The notes: a model not told the origin generated them from the sequence alone. Counted from the stretch's first letter, positions 43,376 through 53,566 are shown. The stretch: DNA of 64,000 bases from Mycobacterium colombiense (GCF_001665835.1 NZ_LZSX01000027.1:1-64000), one strand, 5' to 3'. Translations and numbers: made by a program.

Positions 43376-44155
43376 ATGCGGATGATCCGGCTTTGGGTCG
43401 CGGCGGCGGCGACGGCGGTGTTGAGCGCACCGGTGGCATCGGCGTCGGCGCAGTCGTTTTGCGGCGATCTCGGCGGCGATTGGGACGGGCAGTACTGCAA
43501 CACCTCGGTGCTGTCCGAGCGAAAAGCCGTTCGCGACATCAAGATGGCGCTGCCCGGTGATCTGGTCGAGAGTCCCACCAGCGGGCCACCCATCCGCGAA
43601 TACCTGCGCAACCTGATGAACAACTGGCGTACCAAGGGCGCTTCAATGGTCCAGGACAGTTGGGGTGAGGAGAACTATCAGGTGTTCCCCCATGGGCGCG
43701 CGCTCACAGTGGCCTTCCACGAGGACTACCACGCCGACGGTCCGGCGTTCAACAACGCCTATCGCACTTTCACCTTCGATATGGCGGGAGGCAGGCAGTT
43801 ACAGCTTGCCGACATCACCAAGCCGGGGGTCGATCCGCTGACCGCCATTCCGCCGTTGGCCGAGCCGTTCATCCAGGAGGCGCTCGACCGCGCGGCATGG
43901 CAGCACAACCTGGGCACGTATCCGTTCACCGTCGATCGATGGACACCGGACAAGGTGTTCTCGGGGGGCTACAAGGCGTGGGCGCTCACGCCCGACGAGC
44001 TGATCCTGTACATGCCGGACTACCCGGTCGGCCACGACTCTCCCATCCAGTACGGGCAGTCCGAGCAATGGTCGATGGACGGAGGCGCCGTCGAGCCACA
44101 CATTCCGCTCAGCGCACTCGGCTCGGTGCTGCGTACGGAATTCGGCGGAGCGTAA
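43376..44155 (+). CDS. Secreted RsiV/MPT64-related protein
   Basis: A 259-residue exported protein. Signal peptide LWVAAAATAVLSAPVASASA; the mature start QSFCGDLGGDWDGQYC holds a close Cys pair as seen in mannan-binding-type mycobacterial proteins. The remainder (NAYRTFTFDMAGGRQLQLADI, PFIQEALDRAAW, WALTPDELILYMPDY) matches the RsiV/DUF3298 fold also used by MPT64. It follows mas by 12 bp, so it is probably the last gene of the mce transcript and may aid binding or processing of the transported lipid. Confidence 0.78.
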   Translation: MRMIRLWVAAAATAVLSAPVASASAQSFCGDLGGDWDGQYCNTSVLSERKAVRDIKMALPGDLVESPTSGPPIREYLRNLMNNWRTKGASMVQDSWGEENYQVFPHGRALTVAFHEDYHADGPAFNNAYRTFTFDMAGGRQLQLADITKPGVDPLTAIPPLAEPFIQEALDRAAWQHNLGTYPFTVDRWTPDKVFSGGYKAWALTPDELILYMPDYPVGHDSPIQYGQSEQWSMDGGAVEPHIPLSALGSVLRTEFGGA

Positions 44156-44284
44156 CGGGGATAGACGTCTGATGACCTCGGGTACAACGCTGCGTCCAGT
44201 CGTGCGTGGTCGGCTCACCGACTGCGCGATTCCGGTCGTCTACCGATCGCCCGGACAGCCGCCGCTGCGGCTACGGTGATCTGT

Positions 44285-45547
44285 ATGCCGTCGGCTGGCC
44301 GCTCGTCCGCAGATCAGGTAAAGCGGCGCCCGAAGGACCGCAAGGTCCAGATCGCCCGCGCCGCCACCGATGCGTTCAGCGAGTTGGGCTATCACGCGGT
44401 CAGCATGGAGAACATCGCGGCGCGGGTGGGAATCTCCGCGGCCGCGTTGTACCGCCACTCGCAGGGCAAATACGACTTATTCCGCGACGTCTTCTTGGCG
44501 CTGGGGCAGCAACTCGTCGACGCCACGGCATTCGCGGATGCTTTGCCAGCCGGTGGCGATCCCGAGGAACAACTTCGCGCGCTCACCGCTGCGCTCATCG
44601 ACACCACAATCGTGAACCGCACCGCCGGCGGACTGTATCGGTGGGAGGGTCGCTACCTGAGGGGCGACGATCAGCGCGCCCTGGCCGAACAGATCAAACT
44701 GATCAACCGGCGCCTGCAGCGTCCGCTGATGAGGCTGCGGCCGAAATTGACGTCGCGGCAACGCTGGATCTTGTCCGCGGCCACCCTGAGTGTCATCGGC
44801 AGCATCACCGACCACCGGTCCCGCCTGGGTAATGCCGAGATCCGCGCGGCCCTGGCCGATATCGCTACCGCGGTGTTGCATGCCGAGTTGCCGAGCCTGC
44901 GGGATCGCGGATCCGACCAGTCGCGGTCTTCGACGCTGACCAGCGCGGCCGGAAGCTATGAGCTTCTCTTGCACGAATCGATGCGCCTATTCAACGAGCG
45001 CGGCTATCGCGAAACCGGGATGGAAGACATCGCCGCGGCGGTCGGCATACCGGTCGCCAGCATCTATCAATACTTTCCGGGGAAGGCCGCCATTTTGGCG
45101 GTCTACTACCGGCGCGCCGCCGACCAACTCTCCGGCGACCTGTCCAGCATTCTGGCCACCAACGCCGACCCGGAACAGGCGCTCGCGCAACTCATCGAGG
45201 CCTACGTCACCCGGTCATTCGCCAACCCCGAACTGGCCTGCGTGTACTACACCGAGCGTCACAACCTTCCGGACACAGACGCGGTGTTGCTCTACAACAT
45301 TCAGCGCTCCACCGTCGAATCCTGGGCTAGCCTCGCCGTCGCGGCCAGCCCGGAACTCACCCTCGGCCGCGCCCGCTACGCCGTACACGCCGCGTTCGCG
45401 CTCGCGGTGGACACCGGGCGCCTGGTCTACCCCAACACCAGTGCGGCCGCGAGCCTCACGGTGCGCCGCCTGATGGAGGTCACGGTGCTGGGACGACCGG
45501 CCGCAGCAGCCCGTAACGCGCCCCGGGCCGGCCGGCAGCGGCACTGA
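44285..45547 (+). CDS. Tandem TetR-domain regulator, Mce3R-like architecture
   Basis: A 420-residue protein with two complete TetR modules. The first HTH is AATDAFSELGYHAVSMENIAARVGISAAALYRHSQGKYDLF. The second begins near residue 225: MRLFNERGYRETGMEDIAAAVGIPVASIYQYFPGKAAIL. A double-TetR polypeptide of this length is the known architecture of Mce3R, the repressor of mce3 in M. tuberculosis. Location directly after this mce locus suggests that it controls it, possibly through the operator at 33564-33600. Start ATG 44285; GTG 44276 is an alternative. Confidence 0.85.
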   Translation: MPSAGRSSADQVKRRPKDRKVQIARAATDAFSELGYHAVSMENIAARVGISAAALYRHSQGKYDLFRDVFLALGQQLVDATAFADALPAGGDPEEQLRALTAALIDTTIVNRTAGGLYRWEGRYLRGDDQRALAEQIKLINRRLQRPLMRLRPKLTSRQRWILSAATLSVIGSITDHRSRLGNAEIRAALADIATAVLHAELPSLRDRGSDQSRSSTLTSAAGSYELLLHESMRLFNERGYRETGMEDIAAAVGIPVASIYQYFPGKAAILAVYYRRAADQLSGDLSSILATNADPEQALAQLIEAYVTRSFANPELACVYYTERHNLPDTDAVLLYNIQRSTVESWASLAVAASPELTLGRARYAVHAAFALAVDTGRLVYPNTSAAASLTVRRLMEVTVLGRPAAAARNAPRAGRQRH

Positions 45548-45823
45548 CAGGGTTTCGGGGACGGTCCTCGGCCGAAGAATGAATCTCCACTTGCTAGTTG
45601 GACATTCACCCTCCCGGAGCATCCGGGCCGTTCGAACGTCCCGTTCCGGCACCGCATCTCCGTAATGGACCGCGGTTCCTGAGCGCTGCCGATCGGCGGA
45701 CGGCACTACCGGGTCGCACGAACAACCATTAACATAGATGCGTCTAATCCGCGCGCCGGGGCGGGCGGTGCTCATCACTTCGGGTGGGCCGGCTTCGACC
45801 CGGCAGCGCCCCGCGCGAAAGGC

Positions 45824-46054
45824 ATGCCCATGCTCGCCAGGATTCGCACACTCCTGGAGTATCAGTTGACCATCGCCGAACTGCTGGGCCTGGCAATACT
45901 GCTGGGGACCCCGTACCTGATCGTCGGCGTGATCTGGTCGAGCACCCACACCCAGCATCTGCACGACATGCATGGGGCCGATCTGGTGGTGTCGTTCCTC
46001 GGCTCGATCGTGTCATGGCCGGTGCTGCTTTTCGCCAACGTGTGTATGACTTAG
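45824..46054 (+). CDS. Small membrane protein
   Basis: A 76-residue protein with two predicted helices (TIAELLGLAILLGTPYLIVGVIWSS and LVVSFLGSIVSWPVLLFANVC) and a His-rich loop HTQHLHDMHGAD between them. CGAAAGG lies upstream of the ATG. The following membrane gene starts 9 bp later, so the two are probably a unit. No family recognised. Confidence 0.65.
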   Translation: MPMLARIRTLLEYQLTIAELLGLAILLGTPYLIVGVIWSSTHTQHLHDMHGADLVVSFLGSIVSWPVLLFANVCMT

Positions 46055-46063
46055 GGGGCTCGC

Positions 46064-46411
46064 ATGGTCAACCGCGGGCCGCTGATCGTCTTCGCTGCCG
46101 TGGTGTTCCTGGCCGGGGGGCTCTTCGCGCTGTACCTCCCGGTATTCATCGACGCCTACGATCAGTTCGGCTGGCAAGTCAAGTGCGGCAACGGTTTTAC
46201 GACAGAGCTGAACCAGGCGTCAAGCGCGGTCGGCCCGGCGGGCACCAACTACGTTGACCAATGCGGTAACGCGCTGATGGTGCGACGCCTGTGGGCCATC
46301 CCGACGGCGGTCCTGGGCGGGATGGCCCTGACTTGGCGGGCAGCAGCGGTACTCGCCCATGACCACCGGCGGCCGGCGCCATCAAGGTCCGCGGCGCAAT
46401 CTCCATCCTGA
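46064..46411 (+). CDS. Small membrane protein
   Basis: A 115-residue protein with an N-terminal helix PLIVFAAVVFLAGGLFALYLPVF, an exterior loop with two Cys (VKCGNGF and DQCGNAL) that could pair, a second helix LWAIPTAVLGGMALTW, and a short cytosolic tail. It probably forms a unit with the preceding small membrane gene. Function unknown. Confidence 0.65.
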   Translation: MVNRGPLIVFAAVVFLAGGLFALYLPVFIDAYDQFGWQVKCGNGFTTELNQASSAVGPAGTNYVDQCGNALMVRRLWAIPTAVLGGMALTWRAAAVLAHDHRRPAPSRSAAQSPS

Positions 46412-46467
46412 GACCGATGGCGGCTAATGCAGGACCAAACACCCTGTGAATAACTAGCTTTCGCCGA

Positions 46468-46635
46468 CTACCGCGTGCTCTCGTCGGGAAGATCGTGCCG
46501 AGATTGATGCAATCCCGGGCCGTCAGGATCTTCGTCCTGGTGATCGAGTTCCTCCTGCAGCTTGCGCTGTTCCTCGGTTGCCTTCCGCGCGTCCTCGGGC
46601 GCAGCGGGCGGGTCGAAGTTGACTTGCTGATCCAC
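46468..46635 (-). CDS. Small acidic helical protein
   Basis: A 55-residue acidic protein from the GTG at 46635, with an AGAGGAGAT ribosome-binding site upstream. It starts VDQQVNFDPPAAPEDARKA and continues with the helix TEEQRKLQEELDHQDED, ending RHDLPDESTR. Composition and codon use look coding. No family recognised; small acidic mycobacterial proteins of this kind are often uncharacterised. Confidence 0.5.
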   Translation of the reverse strand: MDQQVNFDPPAAPEDARKATEEQRKLQEELDHQDEDPDGPGLHQSRHDLPDESTR

Positions 46636-46759
46636 CGAGATCTCCTCTGAACGTCTGCACTGCCTCTACTCAGGATCTCCCGAATGGCGGGCCCCGAAAC
46701 CCGGCCAACCTTGACGGTGCCGATCGCGCTGCTCACGGCGCCGCGGGGGTCAATATTGC

Positions 46760-47152
46760 TTGACCACCGAGCGCGGCGCCCTCGGCCTCGGCATGGAATC
46801 GAAGGCGCAAACCCGGGCCAGAAGCGCCCTGGCCGCCGGACAGACCGCAACATCGGCGGCCGGCGTCGCGGCGGCGGACCAGGAGCAGGGACGCTCCCGC
46901 CGACGGCCGCGATCGGTCGTCGACCCCGGATACCGCTACGAATTCATCGAGGCCGATGACGAAGCAGCCGAGGTCGCATCGGCAGCGCCGGATCGGTATC
47001 GGCCCTCGGGCTCCGGCGGCTCGATACAGGGCTTCGCCGGCACGCTACCCAAGCCGGACGTGCGCGCTTCGGGCCTGATCACGTTGGCCGGCAACGAATC
47101 CGGTGACGGCGCCCGTATACCGATGCTGCCGGAGAGCTGGGGCGGCCCTTAG
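46760..47152 (+). CDS. Orphan PPE-PPW C-terminal domain
   Basis: A 130-residue protein (TTG at 46760, possibly the ATG at 46793) with the two signatures of the PPE-PPW subfamily C-terminus: GFAGT at 91-95 and PMLPESW (PxxPxxW) at 121-127. A basic, RRRPR-containing stretch and GYRYEFIEADDE precede them, as in PPW tails. The PPE domain of about 180 residues that should come before is absent, and the upstream sequence does not encode it. This is either a truncated gene or an independent PPW-domain protein. Confidence 0.7.
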   Translation: MTTERGALGLGMESKAQTRARSALAAGQTATSAAGVAAADQEQGRSRRRPRSVVDPGYRYEFIEADDEAAEVASAAPDRYRPSGSGGSIQGFAGTLPKPDVRASGLITLAGNESGDGARIPMLPESWGGP

Positions 47153-47173
47153 GGCGCGCCCTCCGTGGTGCGG

Positions 47174-47974
<801 letters not shown>

Positions 47975-48002
47975 CTAACCCCAGCTGGGGTTGGCGTTAC
48001 TC

Positions 48003-48908
48003 CTACTTGAGGGTCGCGGTCAGGTAGCCGGACGCTTCGCCGAATGAGGCCAGCTCGTCCTTGGGTACCGCGAAACCCTGGGCGGCGAAAGCCTGCTCGG
48101 TGGTCTCGATGTCGATTCGCCAACCGCGTGCGGCCAGGTATTCGCCGGCGGGATTGCGGTCGCCGGTGTAGAACAACTCGGCCAGATTGATGTTGGAGCC
48201 GATGCGCTGCGACCGCTCGGTCAGCTTCTGCGCCCAATCCGCGGGAATGTCGCGCAGGTCCATGTGTTCGGTGGCGATCCGGCTGCCCGGCGCCGAAACG
48301 GCGACGATGTTGTCGAACAACCGGTCTTGCGCCTCGGGCGGCAGGTAAACCAGAAGCCCCTCGGCGCTCCACGCGGTCGGCTTTTGCGCATCGAACCCGG
48401 CGGCCGCGAGGGCAGACGGCCAGTCGTCGCGCAGGTCCATCGACACGGTGCGGCGCTCCGCGGTGGGTGTGGCGCCCAGATCGGCCAGGGTCCGGGTCTT
48501 GAATTCGATCACCTCGGGCTGGTCGATCTCGTACACGACCGTGCCCGCCGGCCAGGGCAGCCGGTAGGCCCTGGTGTCCAGGCCGGACGCCAAAATGACG
48601 GCCTGCTGGATACCCGATTCGGTCGCCCGCACGAAGAAGTCATCGAAGAACCGGGTGCGCACCGTGATCTGCTCCTTCACGGCTTGGCGGTTCAGCAGCG
48701 GATCGTCGCTGCGGTCAAGCTGGTTGTCGAGGAGCTTGATGAAGACATCGCTTCCCACCGCACGGACCAGCGGATCGGCCCAGGGGTCGTTCAGCAAGGC
48801 GTCCGGGCCCTGGGACGCGATCGCTCGCTGCGCGGCGACTGCCGTTGCGGTGGCCCCGACGCTGGACGCCAGATCCCATGTGTCGTTCTCGGTGCGGGCC
48901 ACGCCCAT
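48003..48908 (-). CDS. LCMT-type SAM-dependent methyltransferase of the mycobacterial TIGR00027 family
   Basis: A 301-residue methyltransferase from the ATG at 48908 with a GGAGAGG ribosome-binding site. It carries the family features [59 protein letters not shown] and [18 protein letters not shown]. This family is expanded in mycobacteria and thought to act on lipids or small molecules. A GCTTA-TT-TAAGC inverted repeat lies about 30 bp upstream. Confidence 0.88.
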   Translation of the reverse strand: MGVARTENDTWDLASSVGATATAVAAQRAIASQGPDALLNDPWADPLVRAVGSDVFIKLLDNQLDRSDDPLLNRQAVKEQITVRTRFFDDFFVRATESGIQQAVILASGLDTRAYRLPWPAGTVVYEIDQPEVIEFKTRTLADLGATPTAERRTVSMDLRDDWPSALAAAGFDAQKPTAWSAEGLLVYLPPEAQDRLFDNIVAVSAPGSRIATEHMDLRDIPADWAQKLTERSQRIGSNINLAELFYTGDRNPAGEYLAARGWRIDIETTEQAFAAQGFAVPKDELASFGEASGYLTATLK

Positions 48909-48939
48909 CTCCTCTCCGCGACCTGCGCGCATTTAGTTA

Positions 48940-48951
48940 GCTTATTTAAGC
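48940..48951. promoter_or_regulatory. Inverted repeat upstream of the methyltransferase gene
   Basis: GCTTA-TT-TAAGC, AT-rich in a GC-rich background, lies 32-43 bp upstream of the ATG at 48908. It could be an operator or part of the promoter. Confidence 0.3.
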
Positions 48952-49062
48952 GACTCCTCAACTGTACTCCTTGGCGCGCGGGCCGCCGATTCAAGCGGCG
49001 CCGACCGTGCCAGGCAAGGCCCCGGGGAATGTGGTGGTAGGGCGCGGGTGTTCGCTGTAGGT

Positions 49063-49485
49063 ATGGCTGACGAAATCGAATTGAGCCCGCGGGGTTGGGT
49101 GCGCGACCAGACCGAACAGATTTTGAGTCGGGGCACGACCGATGGAGTCGAGGTCTTCGATCGGCCGATCGTTCTGCTGACCGTCACCGGGGCGAAGTCC
49201 GGCAAGCAGCGCTACGTCCCGTTGATGCGGGTCGAGAAGGATGGCCGCTACGTCATCGTCGCGTCGCACGGCGGCGCCCCTGAGCATCCGGTTTGGTATT
49301 TCAATCTGAAGGCGAATCCTGCGGTGACGCTGCAAGACGGTGACAAGGTTGTCAGGTTGACGGCTCGTGAGCTCGAGGGAACCGAGCGCGAGGAGTGGTG
49401 GCAGCGGGCCGTTGAGGCGTTTCCTCCCTACGCGGAATACAAGACGAAGACGGCGCGACAGATCCCCGTTTTCGTGTTGGAGTAG
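49063..49485 (+). CDS. F420-dependent nitroreductase-family (DDN-like) protein
   Basis: A 140-residue deazaflavin-dependent reductase from the ATG at 49063. LLTVTGAKSGKQRYVPLMRV and VIVASHGGAPEHPVWYFNLKANP are the family core, very like the gene at 1549-1983, and DGDKVVRLTARELEGTEREEWW follows. Expected to use F420H2 on an unidentified acceptor. Stand-alone gene. Confidence 0.85.
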   Translation: MADEIELSPRGWVRDQTEQILSRGTTDGVEVFDRPIVLLTVTGAKSGKQRYVPLMRVEKDGRYVIVASHGGAPEHPVWYFNLKANPAVTLQDGDKVVRLTARELEGTEREEWWQRAVEAFPPYAEYKTKTARQIPVFVLE

Positions 49486-49743
49486 TCGCTTTCGGCCCCC
49501 TGGCGGGCCCCTTGGCACTGGGTGCCGAAAAAATTTGCATTCGATATGCACTCGGCTGGTCCGGTTGACCCCCTGTGTCCTGCCCACCTACCTTCGAACG
49601 CATAGGCCAGGCATGCCCCGACGAACAATGACGTTCAGGTAGTTGTAATCGCCTGCGCTACACGGCTTTACATATCTTCGGCCTGCCGTGACCGGGCGGA
49701 TATCGAAAAGCCCACCGCCGATGACCAATTCAGGGGAGGGCCA

Positions 49744-51360
49744 GTGCAACACGTGAAACAGCCAGAACCGCAGGGCATGGAGGATGGCGCTCCGTCTCGA
49801 CGCGACCGGGTGCGTGAGGTCCTGCAATACGATCTGCCGGCCTCGTTGGTGGTCTTCCTGGTGGCGCTGCCGTTGTCGCTCGGAATCGCGATCGCCTCGG
49901 ACGCGCCAGTTCTCGCCGGCCTGATTGCAGCGATCGTCGGGGGAGTCGTCGGCGGATGGATCGGCGGATCGCCGTTACAGGTCAGTGGCCCGGCGGCTGG
50001 GCTGACCGTTGTCGTCGCTGAACTGGTCTCGCAGTTTGGCTGGGCCATCACATGTTTCATCACGGTGATCGCCGGGATCCTGCAAGTCCTGTTGGGGTTC
50101 AGCCGCATTGCCCGAGCCGCCCTGGCGATATCACCGGTGGTGGTGCATGCGATGCTGGCAGGCATCGGCATCACGATTGCGCTACAGCAGGTGCATGTGC
50201 TGCTGGGCGGCGCCTCGAAGAGCTCGGCCTGGAGCAATGTCACCGGACTGCCCGCACAGATCATGGGTGCGCACCGGCCGGGGCTTGTCCTGGGTCTCCT
50301 CGTGATCGCCATTCTGGTTGCCTGGCGTTGGGTTCCGGCCCGGGTGGCCAAGGTCCCCGGCCCACTCGTCGCAATCGTGGCGGTCACGGCCATTTCAGTG
50401 ATCTTCCCGTTCAACGTATCCCGCATCCTGCTGGATGGCTCAGTGCTCGATGCACTGCGGCTGCCGTCGGTGCCGCACGGGAATTGGGGTGCTGTCGTCG
50501 TCGCCGTCATCACCGTCACATTGATCACCAGCGTGCAGAGCCTGCTGACGGCGGTATCGATCGATCGCATGCACACCGGCGCGCGAACCGACTTCAACCG
50601 CGAGCTGATCGGGCAGGGCGCGGCGAACATCGCGTCGGGTGCCATCGGTGGGCTTCCCATAGCCGGCGTCATCGTGCGCAGCGCCGCCAACGTGAACGCC
50701 GGCGCCAAGACGCGCGCCTCGACGATCATGCACGGCGTCTGGATACTGCTGTTCGCCGTGCCATTCGCGGGACTCGTCGAAAAGATCCCCACCGCAGCGC
50801 TTGCGGGCCTGCTCATCGTCATCGGCATCGAGCTCTTGAAGCCCGCGCACATCGAAACCGCTTTGCGCAACGGCGATCTCGCCGTCTACCTGGTGACCGT
50901 GGTTTGCGTCGTCTTCCTCAACCTGCTGCACGGCGTCATGATCGGCCTGGCGCTGGCCGTCGCCGTGACCGGTTGGCGGGTGGTGCGAGCCAGGATCGAG
51001 GCCGAGCCCGTCGGTGACGGGTGGCACGTCGTCGTCGAGGGCGCGTGCACCTTCCTGGCTCTACCCCGGCTGACCGGAGTCCTGGCGTCAGTGCCCGAAC
51101 GCACTTCGGTCACCATCCACCTGCTCACGAATTATCTCGATCACGCGGCGCACCAAGCGATCAGCGACTGGCAACGACGGCACTGCGCTACCGGCGGACA
51201 GGTCCATGTTCGTGACATGGTCGACACGAGTGAATCTGACGCCCTGGCCGCCACCGGTCTCATGGAATCCGTTGGTCCCGCAGGGAAGTCATCGAAGGCT
51301 AACCGCCGTAACGTGCACCTGAGCCTCGTCGAGGAGTTGTCCGCGTCAGGGGCCAAGTAA
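49744..51360 (+). CDS. SulP-family anion transporter
   Basis: A 538-residue SulP/SLC26 transporter. Starting with GTG after GGGGAGGG, it has about 10-12 helices with LPLSLGIAIASDAPVLAGL, GSPLQVSGPAAGLTVVVAELV and NIASGAIGGLPIAGVIVRSAANVNAGAKTRAS, the conserved SulP segments. A C-terminal STAS-like domain starts near VVVEGACTFLALPRL. It could carry sulfate, bicarbonate or another anion. The carbonic-anhydrase domain seen fused to some mycobacterial members is absent. Confidence 0.87.
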   Translation: MQHVKQPEPQGMEDGAPSRRDRVREVLQYDLPASLVVFLVALPLSLGIAIASDAPVLAGLIAAIVGGVVGGWIGGSPLQVSGPAAGLTVVVAELVSQFGWAITCFITVIAGILQVLLGFSRIARAALAISPVVVHAMLAGIGITIALQQVHVLLGGASKSSAWSNVTGLPAQIMGAHRPGLVLGLLVIAILVAWRWVPARVAKVPGPLVAIVAVTAISVIFPFNVSRILLDGSVLDALRLPSVPHGNWGAVVVAVITVTLITSVQSLLTAVSIDRMHTGARTDFNRELIGQGAANIASGAIGGLPIAGVIVRSAANVNAGAKTRASTIMHGVWILLFAVPFAGLVEKIPTAALAGLLIVIGIELLKPAHIETALRNGDLAVYLVTVVCVVFLNLLHGVMIGLALAVAVTGWRVVRARIEAEPVGDGWHVVVEGACTFLALPRLTGVLASVPERTSVTIHLLTNYLDHAAHQAISDWQRRHCATGGQVHVRDMVDTSESDALAATGLMESVGPAGKSSKANRRNVHLSLVEELSASGAK

Positions 51361-51373
51361 CCGCCCGGCGCGG

Positions 51374-52231
51374 CTACCTCAGGTCGGCGGCGACCTGCTC
51401 CAAGGCGGCGAGGTGTTCGTCGACATTCGCGAAACCGGCCTTCATGGTGTTCACCGAAAGATGGCTGGCACCGGCGGCTTTCCACGCGGCGATGGTGGCG
51501 GCCAGCTTGTCGCGGTCTTCGATCCAACTGACCCGGCCTTCCATTCCGAGGCTCTTCGGGTCGCGACCGGCCGATTCGGCCGCGCGGTTCACCTGTTCGA
51601 GCGCGTGGTCGAGGCCGGGGCCGGGCTCCAGCATCGGAAACCAGCCGTCGCCGAGGCGACCGGCACGCTCGTACGCGCGATCGGAGGCCGCGCCGAACCA
51701 CACCGGTATCGGGCGCTGGGTGGGCAGCGGGGCCAGGCCGGCCGCGGTCACCGTGTGGTACTTGCCGTCGTAGGTGACCGACCGTTCGGTCCACAGTTTG
51801 CGCATCACCTCGACCTGCTCCTCGGAGCGTCTGCCGCGGTTGGTGAACGACTCTCCGAGCGCCTCGTACTCAACGGCGTTCCAGCCCAAACCAATTCCGA
51901 ATCTGAAGCGGCCCCCGGTGAGCACATCGACCTCGGCGGCCTGCTTGGCGGCCAGCACCGTTTGGCGCTGCGGCAAAATGATCACCCCGGTGACGAGTTC
52001 CAGTGAGGTGACCGCGGCCAGGTAGCCGAACATGACGAACGGCTCATGAAAGGTCGAGTCGATGTCGTAGGGCCCCTGGAAGCCGTGATGCACCGTCGGG
52101 TCGGCGCCGACGACGTGGTCGTAGGCGAGGATGTGAGTGAACCCGAGTTCCTCGACGCGCTGACCGTACGTGCGGAGGACGGCGGGGTCCGAGCCGAGCT
52201 CGGTTTGCGGGAAGACGACTCCAATGCGCAT
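51374..52231 (-). CDS. LLM-class F420-dependent oxidoreductase
   Basis: A 285-residue luciferase-like (TIM-barrel) oxidoreductase: MRIGVVFPQTELGSDP, FTHILAYDHVVGADP, TGVIILPQRQTVLAAKQAAEVDVLTGGRFRFGIGLGWNAVEYEAL and PIPVWFGAASDRAYERAGRLGDGW. These signatures identify the mycobacterial F420-using branch. Substrate unknown. Convergent with the SulP gene. Confidence 0.87.
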   Translation of the reverse strand: MRIGVVFPQTELGSDPAVLRTYGQRVEELGFTHILAYDHVVGADPTVHHGFQGPYDIDSTFHEPFVMFGYLAAVTSLELVTGVIILPQRQTVLAAKQAAEVDVLTGGRFRFGIGLGWNAVEYEALGESFTNRGRRSEEQVEVMRKLWTERSVTYDGKYHTVTAAGLAPLPTQRPIPVWFGAASDRAYERAGRLGDGWFPMLEPGPGLDHALEQVNRAAESAGRDPKSLGMEGRVSWIEDRDKLAATIAAWKAAGASHLSVNTMKAGFANVDEHLAALEQVAADLR

Positions 52232-52441
52232 TGGCTGTGCAACCGCATGGGATCGGGTTTACTTCCCGTGCGACGAAAGACGCAGCGCACCAATCACTGC
52301 AAATGTTTTGGGGGCGGTGTCGTCTTCTCACCTCTCGGCAAGTGGTCGCTCGAAGCGACGGTTCTGGTGTGGTACCCGGGGGAATGGCCGACACCGCCAG
52401 GCTCATCAACCACGGTAGTTGGCGGGATATTCCACTGCCGG

Positions 52442-53446
52442 ATGACCGAGTCGGTAGCCGGCTTCCAGCATGATGTAGTCGTGACGGTGGACAGGGTCCG
52501 TGGGGTGCTGGGCGTCGGCGAGATGGAGCCGACATTCGAACAAGAGTTGGCGGCGCGTTACGCGATTCCGAAGCTTCCCGACGGACCCGCGCGAAGGCAG
52601 TTCCTGGCCGAGCACGGCGCCGGTGTGCGCGTGCTGGTGACATCGGGATCACCCGGCGTCGATGCCGCCACGATCGCGGCCCTGCCCAACCTGGAGGCCA
52701 TCGTCAACAACGGGGCCGGGGTGGACCTGATCGACTTGGGTGCGGCGAAGCGCCGCGGCATCGGCGTGAGCAACACTCCCGACGTGCTGTCGGACACGGT
52801 CGCCGACACGGCAGTGGGCCTGATCCTGATGACACTGCGCCGTTTCGGTGCCGCCGATCGCTACGTGCGCGCCGGTCGATGGGCACGCGACGGTGCGTTT
52901 CCCTATGCCAGAGATGTCAGCGGCCTGCAGGTCGGCATCCTGGGACTGGGCCGGATCGGTTCGGCGATCGCGACCCGGCTACTCGGATTCGACTGCGCCA
53001 TCGCCTATCACAACCGCCACCGCATGGAGGGATCGCCATTCCGCTATGCCGGGTCGCCTATGGAGCTCGCCGAGTCGGTCGACGTCCTGGTGATCGCCAC
53101 CACGGGCGACCGCAACACACACAAGCTGGTCGACCGTGCGGTGCTGCAGGCCTTGGGTCCCGAGGGTTACCTGATCAACATCGCGCGGGGCAGCGTCGTC
53201 GACCAGGATGCGCTGGTGGAATTTCTGGCCGCCGGGGAACTGGCGGGCGCCGGGCTGGACGTCTTCGCCGAAGAACCGCAGGTACCGGCCGAATTGCTCG
53301 ACCTGGACAACGTGGTGCTGCTCCCGCATATCGGCAGCGCCACCGCGCGGACCCGGCGGGCCATGGCACTGTTGGCGATCCGCAACCTGGACAGCTACCT
53401 CGATACCGGCGAATTGGTCACACCCGTCCTGCCGCGGCGCCGTTAG
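52442..53446 (+). CDS. D-isomer-specific 2-hydroxyacid dehydrogenase
   Basis: About 334 residues. NAD site LQVGILGLGRIGSAIATRLLG; catalytic Arg in NIARGSVVDQDAL, Glu in DVFAEEPQVP and His in LLPHIGSA, all as in D-2-hydroxyacid dehydrogenases. The N-terminal part (about 1-20) is poorly conserved, so starts at ATG 52442, GTG 52481 and ATG 52523 are all possible. Acts on a 2-keto or 2-hydroxy acid such as glyoxylate or hydroxypyruvate. Confidence 0.82.
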   Translation: MTESVAGFQHDVVVTVDRVRGVLGVGEMEPTFEQELAARYAIPKLPDGPARRQFLAEHGAGVRVLVTSGSPGVDAATIAALPNLEAIVNNGAGVDLIDLGAAKRRGIGVSNTPDVLSDTVADTAVGLILMTLRRFGAADRYVRAGRWARDGAFPYARDVSGLQVGILGLGRIGSAIATRLLGFDCAIAYHNRHRMEGSPFRYAGSPMELAESVDVLVIATTGDRNTHKLVDRAVLQALGPEGYLINIARGSVVDQDALVEFLAAGELAGAGLDVFAEEPQVPAELLDLDNVVLLPHIGSATARTRRAMALLAIRNLDSYLDTGELVTPVLPRRR

Positions 53447-53529
53447 AACCTGCTTGAAACGCGGCTCGGCGCCATGACCTGGCGATTCGGGACGGCTATC
53501 CATCTGTGCCCGAAGCGATACTCGCCGAA

Positions 53530-53557
53530 GGTTATTGCCCCCTCCGCATCTGGGTAT
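53530..53557 (+). promoter_or_regulatory. SigF-type promoter of the anti-sigma-like gene
   Basis: GGTTA (53530-53534) and GGGTAT (53552-53557), separated by 17 bp, resemble the mycobacterial SigF consensus (GGTTT / GGGTAT). The -10 ends 9 bp before the ATG at 53567, so the transcript has almost no leader. Confidence 0.5.
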
Positions 53558-53566
53558 GCGGCTTTT

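Noticed and set aside
49515..49535. GGCAC-TGG-GTGCC hairpin followed by AAAAAATTT after the DDN-like gene
   Set aside because: The run after the stem is A-rich on the coding strand, wrong for an intrinsic terminator of the plus-strand gene.
49536..49550. TGCAT-TCGAT-ATGCA inverted repeat upstream of the SulP gene
   Set aside because: It is over 190 bp from the start with no promoter elements beside it; too weak to call an operator.
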